A stretch of 64,000 bases of DNA from Acanthosepion lycidas (Eukaryota > Mollusca > Cephalopoda > Sepiida > Sepiidae). Position 1 is the first letter of the stretch. Each line of letters opens with the position of its first letter. A model generated the notes under the pieces. It worked only from the letters and a program-made list of their open reading frames with translations. It was not told where the DNA came from and searched no databases. The position numbers and the translations under genes are program-made. Location of the stretch: positions 77,121,503 to 77,185,502 of the forward strand of contig OZ010586.1 in the NCBI GenBank assembly GCA_963932145.1, read 5' to 3'. This document shows, piece by piece, positions 1 to 10,138 of this stretch.

Positions 1-412
1 TGCTGAATGATTTCCACAAAGATGAAGAAGAGACTCAAGGTGACAGAGATGTGGTTCTACAGAAGGATGCTAAGGATATCATGGACCGAGTGTGCAAACA
101 AAGATGATATCTTAGAGAGGTTGCAAACAAGGAGGAGGCTTATATTTAATATCAGGAAGAGGCAGCTGAAGTTTCTGAGATACAATGAGGAGGGAAAGCC
201 TGGAGAATCTGATACTCACAGGTTAAATAAAGGGAACAAGAGACAAGGTAAAACAGCGTGTGACATACCTAGTGGGCTTTAGCAAGTTGCTGACAGAATG
301 TTGTCTATGGAAGGAAGTAGATGGAAAGGACTTGCTGAGAGCTGCAAGGGATAGAGGGAGGTAGAGAGCCATGATCACCTACGTCCTGAAAGGACATGGC
401 ACATAAAATGAA
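1..412 (+). pseudogene. LINE-R reverse transcriptase C-terminal fragment
   Basis: This is the 3' end of a non-LTR retrotransposon polyprotein. The frame from 7 to 282 reads MKKRLKVTEMWFYRRML, then an IRKRQLKFL block, both typical of the region after the reverse transcriptase fingers and palm. After the stop at 282 the sequence continues in another frame and ends with a block coding roughly WRAMITYVLKGHGT near 365-405, which is the usual C-terminal end of this family. The element is 5' truncated by the window edge or by incomplete reverse transcription, and it carries stops and frameshifts, so it is dead. The same family recurs in this window (7055-8345, 48560-49005, 52495-53335, 56820-57770). 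Clade assignment beyond non-LTR is uncertain. Confidence 0.75.
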
Positions 413-964
413 AAGATATCAGGAATGTTGTTGATGAAGATCAGAAACAGCATAGGTGATGACTTCTTGCTATGTGTCTCATCCACTTCGATTTTTGTCA
501 GTTAATCCTTTCTATTTTGATCTTGGTCTCATCTTTGATCCATAATGATCTTTAGATGTACACACACATGATCCCACATGAGAAATAATGCTTCTCCCTT
601 CAATATTGTAAATTTCAAGATCAGTTTCATTGAATGTGTTCCATGTGAACATAGAAAACCATACCACATGAAAAAGAGGAATAATAATAATCCAATCAAA
701 TTGCTCTGTCTTAGATTTTAGATTTAGTTGCACTCAGAGTCTCTAAAAGAAAATTAAAGTTAAGTTTACAACCGCAAAAATCAGTCATTTCAGAAGCATC
801 CACTTGTTATAAATGACTTCAAAGATTCGGCTGCTAATCACTTACTCACTTTTGCCAACTAACTGCCATGAAAAGGCACCAGCTGAACATTTAATGTAGG
901 TAAACCTACTCTTATTCAGACATACACATACAGACTGCTCATTGAACTCCAATACAACAAAAGA
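413..964. other. Unassigned AT-rich spacer
   Basis: I see no coding similarity, repeat unit or RNA gene here. Short open frames on both strands lack recognisable motifs. Confidence 0.5.
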
Positions 965-1620
965 ACTTTTTATTTCATTCAAAACTTTTTCTATTTTAAC
1001 AGGCTTGAATTTACAAGAACACACTTTGCATTTTTCCCATCTTACTTTTTTTCTTTGCATCATGCATAAAATTATTGTTTTTTATCTTTACCATTCATGT
1101 GTTGAATTTACTTGTTTTGAGATTGTTATATATTGACATTTTTTAATCATGGATAATCCAAATGTGTGTCTACATAAATATTAATCGACGGATCTCTCCA
1201 TTAAACTACAGTGTGTTAGATTAACTTTCTTATCTCTTTCCTAATCTATGCTTACCATACTTGACTGGTTATATGACACTTAAAGGTCAGTGAGTTACAT
1301 GCCAGTCTGTAAAGAGGAATTTTGAGGTAGATGGCATGAAGAGTTGATGCTTTTCTGTCATGTGGGAAAACACAGCCTTTTACAAAATGAGGTGCTGGAA
1401 TTTTAACAGACTTTAAATGAAATCACTTTGCTTGTTTTTTTATCTTAATTGTTTCTTTGAATCATGCATAGAATTATTGTTCTTTAATCCATTCTTGTTT
1501 TAAATTAATTTTTTCTTTTTGAGAATGTTAAAATTTTTTACTGAATTTTGCTAGGGGACTAAAGTTTAATCTATATAGACCTCCATGTAAATATTAATCT
1601 TCTTATCCCTACAGTTACAA
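965..1620. repeat. Diverged direct duplication, about 405 bp apart
   Basis: Two related segments, about 965-1210 and 1370-1620, share landmarks in the same order. CATGCATA-AATTATTG occurs at 1061 and 1463. AAATATTAATC occurs near 1177 and 1588. The offsets are 402 to 411 bp, so this is an old tandem duplication with small indels. No coding content is seen. Confidence 0.55.
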
Positions 1621-2308
1621 TAAAAAATGCATTAGATGGACTAAAGAAAAAGTGACTTGAAACAGGAAAAAAATGAAAAAAGACAGTGTTTTCTGATAAG
1701 AAGTTTAGATAATCCCATTGGAATGCAATGCTACTGGCACAAACTTTCTATAGAGGAGCCAGTTTCTTTCCTTTTTTTTTTCAACCAACCATCCATTTGG
1801 TGGAAGATATGTGGAGCTTTTACCATCAAAGGCAGAGCTAAATTGAAATGCAAGCAAAATACTTGTAGGGTCGAGTGAGTCGGACCATGTAAAAGATAAC
1901 GAATAGTGATTGAAGGTTGACACTAAGCAAATCTAATGGTGAAAAGCAAACCAACTGCAAGCAAACAAGGAAGACAAGATATTTACAAAGTAAGAACTAA
2001 AAATATCACACAGTAAAAGTGACACATAATAGTTATATATTTTATCAGAGAATGTTCCTTTTAAAAATATATTTTATACACTCTTACTTTCTTTGCCAAT
2101 TTATATTTTGACATTATGTTTATATGTTTAATAAATCAATTAATTTTGTAATACAAATCAGAGGAATATATAAGACAATTTAGAGTAAAGTGCTGTAAAA
2201 ATACAATGCTTTTAATATGAGTAAAAAAATTAGATGAGAGTCCAAAAGAATAGTAAATATATAAGACAATGTGGGAAACTTTTATTTTGAAATATTTCAC
2301 TCATGATA

Positions 2309-2331
2309 TGGTTTGGTTTGGTTTGGTTTGT
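2309..2331 (+). repeat. (GGTTT)n microsatellite
   Basis: Four to five copies of GGTTT are visible, at the left edge of the dispersed repeat that follows. Confidence 0.8.
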
Positions 2332-2845
2332 TTTATGGCATATCAACCTCAATGGGTTACTTAATGCCTACAAGATTTTTATTTCTGGAAATTTTTTTTC
2401 CAAAAATATATTTCTGGTAATATTTTTTCTTTCAAAAATATATGGCTGGTAATATTTTTTTTCCTTCAAAAATGCATTGCTGGTAATAAGGTATTGCTGG
2501 TAATAATTATTTACAAAATTGTATTGCTGGTAATATTTATTTTCTTCAAAAATATATTGCTGGTAATAATTTTTTCCTCAGAATATTTATTAAATTTGGT
2601 ATTAAAACCTATTTTTACACTTTCATACTGTTTTGACTCCAGTTTAGGAGTTAATTATTTTCCTATAGTTGGGGCCCTAACAGGTGATACCACTCCAGGT
2701 CAGGGTGGACCTAGGAACACTAGTAATTAACAGGTAGTTCCACACTCCTCAAAACCTCCTGATTAGAGGCCTTGCAATTAGACATAGCTTATCGTCATAC
2801 CCAGGACGTGGATGTAGTTTATCATCTTACCCAGGATGCCTCATG
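2310..2845 (+). repeat. Dispersed repeat X, copy 1, with internal 35-40 bp array
   Basis: This segment matches 12040-12625 along its length. Shared blocks are a start near TTTATGGCATATCAA, an internal array, and a 3' block containing AACAGGTG-TACCAC, then GGTCA-GATGGACCTGGGAAC-like sequence, ACACTCCT-AAAACCTC and CCTTGCA. The internal array (about 2385-2580) repeats a unit around AAAAATATATTGCTGGTAAT six to seven times. No transposase or reverse transcriptase similarity is seen. It is either a non-autonomous element or part of a larger unclassified one. Confidence 0.6.
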
Positions 2846-2964
2846 AAATGGTTTCATCAGAAGAGAGTAATTTTATTTCAACAAAATGTACATTAGCAAG
2901 ACAAAAAGGGATATTGTTATGCAAATATACCTTCATCTAAAAATAATAATGTTTCTTTTTGATT

Positions 2965-3050
2965 CATGATTGCCCAAGGATATTTCTGTATAAGTGAATG
3001 TAATGAAGCAAACAGTAATTTGAACTTGGCTCTCTGAAATCGCATTGATA
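2965..3050 (-). repeat. SINE-T fragment
   Basis: On the plus strand this matches the interior of the SINE-T copies at 5765 and 58480: a CCCAAGG-TAT block, AAGTGAATGTAATG, then TTTGAACTTGGCTCTCTGA, which is the B-box side of the tRNA-like head. Both ends are lost and it is diverged. Confidence 0.5.
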
Positions 3051-3830
3051 TTGCTTGACTTCAGTGCTCATATGAAAAACGATTGTTTCAAGGTGAATTG
3101 GCTGTAATTAATTATGTAATATCTTACCAAACAAATTCATGAAAATATTGCTTTAATTACCATATATACTTGTGTAACCCATGGTTTTGTATATTGGGAA
3201 ATTCCAAAATTTTCATTAATAAAAAATGGTTTTATCATGTATATCATCTATCATGTGATTTCCCCATTTTGAAAGATCAAATTACAATAGAAAAACTTTT
3301 TTTCTTATATCTTTTTATCCCAAGTTCTATTGAAATTAGTTAAAAAGTAAAAGAGAATGATAAAAATAGATAAAAAAATACCATTAGTAGCATGATACTC
3401 ATTGTGTAAACGTGTGCAGCTATAAGTAACCAAACAAAAAACAGCTAAACATGTTATAAACGTAAACAAAGGTAAAGATGCATATTTGCTATGTTTGTAT
3501 TTTATAATACGATAACTAATATGTGAATATTACATGCATTATTATTGGATACAGTTAAGTAACAATTTTGTTTTCATCAGAATCATGTTTATTTTAGATA
3601 CAACTTTAGAGCCAGCAGTACATACACTAATTTTATATCTCATGCATGATGTGATTCCCTTAAAATTAGCTTCAAAATTAGGTCTTTGAAGTTGCATGAT
3701 ACCCAAGTATACATGGTACTTATTTCATTATGAAAAATTCAATATGACATGCTTGAAAATCTGGAATGAGGTGTTAACATTATTTTCCTACAGGAAATTC
3801 AATTAAAGTAGATTCAAATAATTTTAAAAT
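3050..3830. other. Unassigned AT-rich spacer
   Basis: Nothing recognisable beyond AT-rich sequence. Confidence 0.5.
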
Positions 3831-3859
3831 TATAAAATTAAACTGGATTAAAGGATTGA

Positions 3860-4096
3860 TTCATGAATTTGTTGACATTAAATTTTTCTTGTCAGAATCC
3901 ATCTTGCAAATTTATAAATCTACCATTCATGAGTTCACTGAATATAACTGCCATGCCTGGTCTGATGCTCCTGATGTATATCTCAAGATTCATGACAAAA
4001 TTCAAAAAAGTGTCTGTAATGTAATCATTTCTGAACTGGCATCTCAACTTCAGTCACTTTCTCACTGATGTGACATGGCTTCTCTCTGTCTTTTCT
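3860..4096 (+). pseudogene. LINE-J C-terminal fragment, copy 1
   Basis: The frame starting near 3886 codes SESILQIYKSTI, then EYNCHAWSDAP, then SVCNVI and SQLQSLSH. This is the post-reverse-transcriptase region of Jockey/CR1-like LINEs, where 'IYKS.IRP.MEYC.HIW.GAP' followed by 'LQSLSHRR' is typical. It ends at CLF just before a minisatellite at 4097. The same segment recurs at 4540-4860, so the region holds a duplicated LINE end. Stops in the frame show it is not functional. Confidence 0.75.
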
Positions 4097-4262
4097 AAGA
4101 GCCTTATAATCCAGCAATAATTCTGAGATCCTTATGATCTTGCAATAATCCTAAGAGCTTTATAATCCAGCAATAATTCTGAGAGCCATATGATCCAGTA
4201 ATAATCATAAGAGCTTTATAATCCAGTAAAAATCCTAAAAGCCTAATAATCCAGCAATAATC
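4097..4262 (+). repeat. Minisatellite, about 30-33 bp unit
   Basis: About five to six units of a sequence like AGAGCCTTATAATCCAGCAA followed by TAATTCTG are visible, alternating TATAATCCAGCAATAAT with TATGATC variants. The array lies inside the LINE-J coding remnant: the text before it ends in a CTTCTCTCTGTCTTTTCTA block, and after it near-identical CTTCCTTCTGTCTTTTCTA resumes. Confidence 0.75.
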
Positions 4263-5165
4263 CAAGGCTTCCTTCTGTCTTTTCTACAAATATTTTCATG
4301 GCAACTAATCTGATGAGCTTTTTTTTTCTGGAGCCTCAACTTGTTCTCTGTGAATTTCTGACTTGTTTTCAAGTGATCTTTTTGCTTTCTAGTCTTCACA
4401 TGTACATCATTATACACTTTTTAAAAGCCTTTTATTAAGGTTCTTCTGATGTTTTTCACTGATATGAAGTGAAGTGATTGTATAGAATCAACTGCTATGT
4501 CTACTTCTAGGAAAGTTGCTTCAACATAATGAGCCAGAAAACTTTTCTAGTCAGAATCCATCTTACACATTTATAAATCTGCCATTCCTGAGTACATTGA
4601 ATATAACTGCCATACCTGTTTTGGTACACCTGTTGTATATTTCAAGATTCTTGACAAAATCCAAGAAAGAGTTTGTATTAGGTTGGTGCAAAAATAATTT
4701 CGTTTTCTAACATATGTTACTATGTGAGAAAACGAAATTATTTTTGCACCAACCTAATAATATAATCGAATCTGATCTGGCATCTTGACTTCAGTCTATT
4801 TCTCACTGATGTGTCATGGCTTCCCGTTGTCTTTTCTACAAATATTTTCATGGCAACTGTTGTAATGGCCTTTTTCCTTGGTGCCTTGACTACATGAATT
4901 TAAGCATGCTACTAGATTGGCAACTAGGTCCCAACATTTTACTGTTGAATGTGCTAGATGCAACTGACTCTTCTATAACAGTTTCTTTTCTTGAACATCT
5001 CATCTTTGGAACACGTTTCTGATTCCTTGCTTCACTGCCACCTACAATCTTCAAATGTTTAAATGCAATGTCATTTGACATCTTCTATCATCCCGAATCT
5101 TATTCCCTTATTGTCCTTTCCCGCACTTCTCCTCACTAAAGTCTTCTCTTTCTCTTTTACTCTTT
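4263..5165 (+). pseudogene. LINE-J C-terminal fragment, resumed and duplicated
   Basis: After the minisatellite the LINE-J C-terminal region resumes (a CLFYKYFHGNC-type block near 4270). From about 4540 a second copy of the segment at 3880-4090 begins and runs on through 'CLFYKYFHGNC' (about 4822-4860) to a block near 4980-5070 and a 3' end near 5165. Multiple stops and frameshifts are present. A mariner MITE interrupts the second copy at 4678-4757. Confidence 0.7.
4678..4757. mobile_element. Mariner-type palindromic MITE, 80 bp
   Basis: The element begins TTAGGTTGGTGCAAAA and ends with the inverse complement, making an almost complete hairpin around a short centre. It is flanked by TA on both sides (4676-4677 and 4758-4759), the expected mariner target duplication. 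Removing it restores continuity of the surrounding LINE-J sequence. The termini resemble those of the mariner family that includes human Hsmar1/MADE1. There is no coding capacity. Confidence 0.9.
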
Positions 5166-5611
5166 ATAGGCTTGATGGAAATCAATGATTAAAGAAATAA
5201 TAAAATAAATATGAGTTCAGTCCCTGAGCCAGGTAGCATAGACTTATTTTTAGTGCAGAGGGAGCAATAACTGAGCAGTACTAAATAAGAACAAGATGAG
5301 ATATCCCTAAACATGGACAATGAAATGATAGGATAAAGAACAGTGAAATGAGAATAATGTAGCCCTGAATAAGGGATTCATTTTGACATTCCTTGAACGT
5401 TACCCTGAAGGACTGACAAGCAGCTGAAGAAGGCCAGGGTGTTCAATAGCCAAAATATTTTGCGATAATAAGAGCAAATATGGAGACATTAATCCAATAT
5501 AAATAATACAGAAAATAAATAATACTTTATTTCAAAATTGTGAATATGTTTAATAAAATGAGTAATATTAAAATATATCTTCTTAAAATAATGTTATAGC
5601 CTAATTTTCTT
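5166..5611. other. Unassigned spacer
   Basis: AT-rich sequence with no recognisable gene or repeat. Confidence 0.45.
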
Positions 5612-5760
5612 TTAATCATTTCACCCAAGTAAGGCAATAAAGCCACTAAGATGGATGGGGTTACTGAATATAAAATAATCTGAGAAAAAGAAAACATTAT
5701 TAAGGAGAGAGAATAATGAAAGAATAGGAAATAAGAAGACAACAACTGATATTGCATTCC
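5612..5760 (-). pseudogene. LINE-J 3' end, 5' truncated
   Basis: Reading the minus strand gives a block like MQYQLLSSYFLFFHYSLSL, then SNPIHLSGFIALLG, the characteristic 3' end of LINE-J in this window (compare 23640, 41690 and 60440). Only the last 150 bp remain, as expected for 5' truncation by incomplete target-primed reverse transcription. It abuts a SINE-T copy in the same orientation. Confidence 0.65.
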
Positions 5761-5764
5761 AACA

Positions 5765-5985
5765 ATAGATTGCCATTTCTTTCTGCGATAGACCAGTTGC
5801 CATCCAAGAACCCGGTCAGTCCTGCCATTTACCCATTGCTGGGGGTAGAAGAAGAGGAAGATTCATACCTTTTCCAAGGGTATTAGCACATAAGTGAAAG
5901 TAATGGTTTCAGCTGGAATTCGAACTTGGCTCTCCGATTCCTCAGTCCGATCCTCTATCCATTATTCCACCATGCCTCCCTCTAA
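5765..5985 (-). mobile_element. SINE-T copy
   Basis: On the minus strand the head reads GGAGGCATGGTGGAATAATG with a GATAGAGGAT region (A-box-like), then GAGAGCCAAGTTCGAATTCC (B-box-like, GTTCGAATTCC). It continues through an ATTAGCACATAAG block to CCAGCAATGGGTAAATGGCAG-type sequence. The RNA polymerase III box arrangement identifies a tRNA-derived SINE. Related copies are at 9205, 38295, 40855 and 58480. Confidence 0.75.
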
Positions 5986-6004
5986 ATACATATATTATTT
6001 ATAT

Positions 6005-6455
6005 TTCAAATATTTATAATAATTAAATAAGTAATATCTGTGTATATTTCGGAGATGAGCTATTGTAATTATTTATAATCTTTATATTGTTTGGACTGTA
6101 GTCCTCATATTTGTTGCCATATTCATGATGTTTTGTCCGTTATATGCTCTAACTTTCTTCAGATGATTAGAATTTTGAACTGAACCCTTTATTCTGTCCA
6201 TTATGGTAGACAGTTCTAGTTCCACGTACCATACCTTTTCACAGTGTCTAAGTTATCTCCAAGATTTTGTTCACCACTTCAGTAACTAGGTGTTGAACAC
6301 ACAACACTTTGAGTCAAGTCACTGGATACAACCAAAACTTTCATTTACTGGGCCATATATCCTTGAAGAACGCTGGAGTATACAATGACTGAAATGTTGT
6401 GAATATGGCAACAAAGATGAGCACAACAGTCCAAACAATGTAAATACTGTAAATA
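6005..6455 (-). mobile_element. SINE-I copy with inverted extra tail
   Basis: The minus-oriented SINE-I has its tail at the left (near 6030-6180) and its tRNA-like head near 6340-6362 (plus-strand ACTGGGCCATATATCC is the inverse of the head). Directly after the head lies another tail in the opposite orientation (TTGAAGAACGCTGGAG near 6363, then ACAACAGTCCAAACAATG near 6425). The left and right ends are therefore long inverted repeats. The same arrangement recurs at 43370 and 58733. Confidence 0.7.
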
Positions 6456-6639
6456 AATAAATAATATTTTAACAAACTAGTTTATTAACATATTGCTTTA
6501 ATTATGACAAATTAAGTATGACTTAATCTTCTAAAATATCACTTATTTTGTTCCAACATCACTTATTTTATGAAGATATATTAAATAAATTAAAATATTA
6601 CTTTTTAGAAACATTAACTATTTTAAATTCAAACACTAT

Positions 6640-6740
6640 TTAGATTTTTTGGACTGTTGTCCCCATTTTTGTTACCATATTCACAATGTTTCAGCCTTCG
6701 TATGCTCCGGCCTTTTTCAGGTGATTGGAATTTCAAAAAG
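6640..6740 (-). repeat. SINE-I tail fragment
   Basis: The sequence GGACTGTTGTCCCCAT, the TTCACAATGTTTCAGCC block and TATGCTCCGGCC then TTTTTCAGGTGATTGG match the SINE-I tail on the minus strand. The head is missing. Confidence 0.65.
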
Positions 6741-7054
6741 AAAATAAAAGTTTGTGATTCTTGCACCTTTAAGAAATATTTTTACACTGAGGTCAAAGTA
6801 CCAAATGACATTAGTATTCAGTCATTTCAAAACAAGAGTGTTTATATTTATACATCATTAGTAAATTTTTCCCTTGCTAAAAGTACCAAGTAACTTTTGG
6901 ACTAAATTAATGCTGGTTAGTATTTGTCAGTTGGATTCTGAATACTAAAACATATATCCATTTTAACTAAGTTGCTCTAGGCAACAAAATGAGACAAGTC
7001 TGTGAAAATTTTCTGTATATATTACTTGAAGATATTCTTCTGTTATGTGCTATC

Positions 7055-7640
7055 TCCCTACAGGTTGTGGGTGATCATGACTCTCCACAACCTCTTGTCT
7101 TTTGTAACTGCCATTAAAGTATTTTTGTTTGTTTGGTGGGGGGGGGCTATTTCTCACAATCCCTATTCTGCCAACTATTTACACAAATGTGTTAAGTTGA
7201 TCATGCACTGCATTTTCTCTATCCCTCTTACCTTCTATATGTCCTGTGAGCAACAAATTTTCCAAGTCATCTTTCCTCATGGTGTACCCTAGAAATTTCA
7301 AATTTCATTTTCTAATTCTAAGTATGTGTTTTTTTGTTTACATTTTCCCTAAAACTAGTCATTGCTTATATGTTAAGCATTCTTCTGTAGAACCATATTT
7401 CTGTTGACACAGGATTCTTCTTCACCTGTGAGAAAATTGTCCAGCATTTGCTGCCATATACAAGGACCTATATAACAGTTCACTATTCTTTTTGTAGTTT
7501 CTTTCTAATTAAATATTCCTTTTTCTTAATACTTTGCTTAGCTTTCAGAAAGAATCTTTTGCTATGACAATGTGCCTTCATATTTCAGTGTTCCAGCTTC
7601 TGTTCTCTGTTAACACATTTCTGAGATATTTAAATTTTTC
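7055..7640 (-). pseudogene. LINE-R C-terminal region, minus strand
   Basis: The minus strand codes WFYRRML-like, KDDLENLLLTGHIEGKR-like and GESWSPT/KLWRVMIT-like blocks in the order expected for the LINE-R C-terminus, running from about 7640 down to 7060. Frameshifts and stops are present. The upstream reverse transcriptase part of the same copy lies at 8060-8345, separated by a SINE-I insertion. Confidence 0.7.
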
Positions 7641-7644
7641 TATG

Positions 7645-8035
7645 TGTATTTCTGAGATGAGGTATTGTAACTATTTACACTATGTACACTGACCAGACTG
7701 TTGTCTTCATCTTTCTTGTCATATTAACAACGTTTCGGCAGTTGTATGCTCCGGCCTTCTTCAGGTGATATTAGTTGGAATTTTGAACTGAACACTTTAT
7801 TTAGTCTGTGTGGGTAGATTGTTCTAATTCCACATGCCATGCCTTAGGATATCTCAGTTTCAGTTAATTCCTCTTGGTAACTCAAATCTCTGAGATTTTT
7901 TTTTGTTCCCTCTGTTGTGACCAAGTATTGAACTGTCAACTTGGATCAAGTCACTTTAAGGATCCAACACTTTTATCCTTAGGGAAAATCAGTGAGTGAA
8001 TTTTTGAAGCGTGAGCTCAATACCTGGCAACAGCA
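7645..8035 (-). mobile_element. SINE-I copy inserted in LINE-R
   Basis: The plus strand shows the inverse of the SINE-I tail: GAGATGAGGTATTGTAAC, CAACGTTTCGGCAG, TATGCTCCGGCC, TTCTTCAGGTGATAT. It continues through TTCTAATTCCACATGCCATG to a decayed head near 7930-7990 (AACTTGGATCAAGTCACT, TTATCCTTAGGG). It splits a LINE-R copy on the same strand. Confidence 0.75.
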
Positions 8036-8059
8036 GAGGGAACAAAAATCACTTGGAGA

Positions 8060-8345
8060 GTTGAGTTACCAATTTGTTGTTCTCATCTTTGGCTGTTCCT
8101 TTTACTGACAACCATACATTCTCTCTTCTTACAGCTGTTGTTTAGTCATTTCTTCTCAATTTCTTTTATTACCATCTGTAGAACTTCCTGTACTTTCCTT
8201 TCTGTGTCTGCTATCAGCATTGTGTCATTTGCATATTTAATCTAAAGACTGTGGTCACTAACAACAAACCCTTGTAGGAGTTCCAATTCTCTCACAATTG
8301 CTTCATGGCATAGGTTGAATGTTCAGTGAGAACACACATATTTGA
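8060..8345 (-). pseudogene. LINE-R reverse transcriptase palm fragment
   Basis: The minus strand, allowing frameshifts, codes IRYANDTMLIADTE-like sequence (the YADD-box region with D to N), followed by EKK and CKKRECMVVSK-like blocks. These match the same stretch of the copy at 57300-57460 (IRYADDTVLIADME, KKTECMFI). It is the upstream half of the copy at 7055-7640. Confidence 0.65.
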
Positions 8346-8393
8346 TTTCAAGATGCGAATAATTTATTTTCTTAAATGTTTGCCAACTATATA

Positions 8394-8770
8394 CACTACA
8401 GTTCAAAAGATTGATGTCACCAGTGGTAATTTTTAAAATTGACCGATAAAGTAGCTTTTGTGTTCTTTAAATAAGAGACAATTATTATACATGGCTAAAA
8501 AAAAGTGAGACATGATTTTTTGTTAGAAATTTTATTATGACAAAAAGAAAAAAAAATTATGACTAAATTTTGCTCTCATCAAAATATCCTCCTTTAGCCT
8601 TGATTACTGCAGCTCAATTTTTTTTTGCATTCATTGCTAAAAGTATAAGTTTGATAATTGATTCCATTCTTTTTAAATGACTCTAAGAGTTCTTTTTTAT
8701 TTTTTCACTCTTCTGTCAAGTTCATCCCATGCCAATTCCAGCGGTGGTTTCAAACTTTTGAACTGTAGTG
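8394..8770 (-). mobile_element. Tc1-type non-autonomous element, 377 bp
   Basis: Ends are inverted repeats: ACTACAGTTCAAAAG at the left and CTTTTGAACTGTAGTG at the right, extending inward to GTCACC and GGTGG. TA dinucleotides flank both sides (8392-8393 and 8771-8772). On the minus strand, near 8580-8640, a frameshifted remnant resembles the common Tc1 C-terminal end AVIKAKGGYF. The rest of the transposase is gone, so this is an internally deleted derivative. Confidence 0.8.
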
Positions 8771-9200
8771 TATTTCTATTTTTCTTTCTACTGATCCATC
8801 TGTATAGCTATCCCTATCTTTTTATGTTTGTCTTTGCTTGAAGTTCTGAGATTAAAATATTATCTTTCTATTCTCATCTGCATTCTTTTGATTGTAAGGT
8901 TTTAATCATATCACCCTCAAGACTTCTTCAAGTATATATTGTATCTGCTAATCCTTCAGAAGCTGTGAATTAAATCTTAATCATAATTTGTCTTTGTCAT
9001 GATAATGTGAAGAAAGGTGATTCTGCTTAAAATTCCTGAATGCTTGTTGGATGTAAAATGCACAGAAGCAAAACCAGAGAACATACCTGCAGAAATAGGG
9101 TGACTAAAACAATAAAGATATGATACTATTAACCATTATTTAATTATAAAGAGTATTTCTTTCATCATAATTTTACTTACTTTATTTACAATAGTAATTT
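8771..9200. other. Unassigned spacer
   Basis: AT-rich. The frames show no recognisable motifs. Confidence 0.45.
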
Positions 9201-9204
9201 ATGG

Positions 9205-9515
9205 CAAGTGGGAGGCATGCTGGAGTAATGGATAGTGGTTCAGAATCAGAGAACCGAGTTAGAATTCCAGTTGAATCCATTACAGTTACTTACGTGCTAA
9301 TACCCTTGGGAAAAGTATAAATCATTTTCTTCTCCCTGCTCCAGATATGGGTAAAAAGCATGACAGACTGTGTTCTATAGATTTGGATGTCAACTGGTCT
9401 ACTGCAGAAAGAAATGGCAACCTACTGCAGGAAAAAAATTTGCCTTATCAGTCATGTATCAAATGATACATGATCGCCTAAGCGTGTATCACGCACAGCA
9501 CATAACTGACTGAAT
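9205..9515 (+). mobile_element. SINE-T, longest plus-strand copy
   Basis: The head starts near GGGAGGCATGCTGGAGTAAT with GGATAGTGG (A-box region), then GAGAACCGAGTTAGAATTCC (B-box region). The body contains ACCCTTGGGAAAAG and CTTCTCCCTGCTCCAG, then TCAACTGGTCTACTGCAGAA and GAAATGGCAACCTACTGCAG. The tail contains AGTCATGTATCAAATG, a GATACATGATCGCCTAAGCG block, and ends near CATAACTGACTGAATG. The pol III box spacing supports a tRNA-derived SINE. Confidence 0.8.
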
Positions 9516-9814
9516 GTATGGCAAGAAAGTGTTGAGGTTGGGAGAAACAATTAACTCCCCCAGCAACTATGGGGGGTAAATAGGTAGAGAGGGGAGAGGG
9601 ATGAGAGGTAACAAAAATAACAATGTCTCAGAAACCACAGCAACTTGAGGAACAAAATGTCTACAGGGACCGTCTTCACAAGACACTGTGTCTTGCCAAC
9701 TGCCAACTACTACTTTCCCACAGCTTTTATTGGCATGAGGCATCTTACAAAGACCTGGATCTTGACCAGTTCCAGAGAAGCCCATATCTAGACATGCCAA
9801 ACTGTTCTGTTGTT
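9516..9814. other. Unassigned spacer
   Basis: No gene is supported. Open frames overlap on both strands without motifs. Confidence 0.4.
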
Positions 9815-10138
9815 TTAATTAAAAGAAGGAAAAAACTTGTAATTCCAATGAATAATTTATTTCTTTATGGAAATATTTCAGCTAGTCTTGGTCATACCTT
9901 AATTTGAGAAAAATAGTACAAAGAATTTTTTTTTTTTTTATGCCTCAACTTGCTATTACATTGTAAAAGTCATCAACTCAGTTTGTTTTCCTTGATTTAG
10001 ATTCTTAAGCGTTTCAAACTTCTTTGTACTGTTTTACTCAAATTAAGGAGTCACCAAGACTGGCAACAGCTAGCCGAAATATTTCCATAAAAATTAAATC
10101 ATTCATTGGAATTACAAGTTTTTTCTTTCTTTTAATTA
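9815..10138. repeat. Fold-back inverted repeat, arms about 115 bp
   Basis: The left arm (9815-9928) and right arm (10019-10138) are inverse complements with some mismatches. TTAATTAAAAGAAGG pairs with the right-hand end, ACTTGTAATTCCAATGAAT pairs with ATTCATTGGAATTACAAGT, and GGAAATATTTCAGCTAG pairs with CTAGCCGAAATATTTCC. The loop of about 90 bp starts with a T-tract. It is probably two opposed copies of a short element tail or a fold-back MITE. Confidence 0.8.

Noticed and set aside
9971-10138. Fold-back arm as a hammerhead
   Set aside because: GCCGAAAT is present but there is no CUGANGA core and helix I cannot be drawn.
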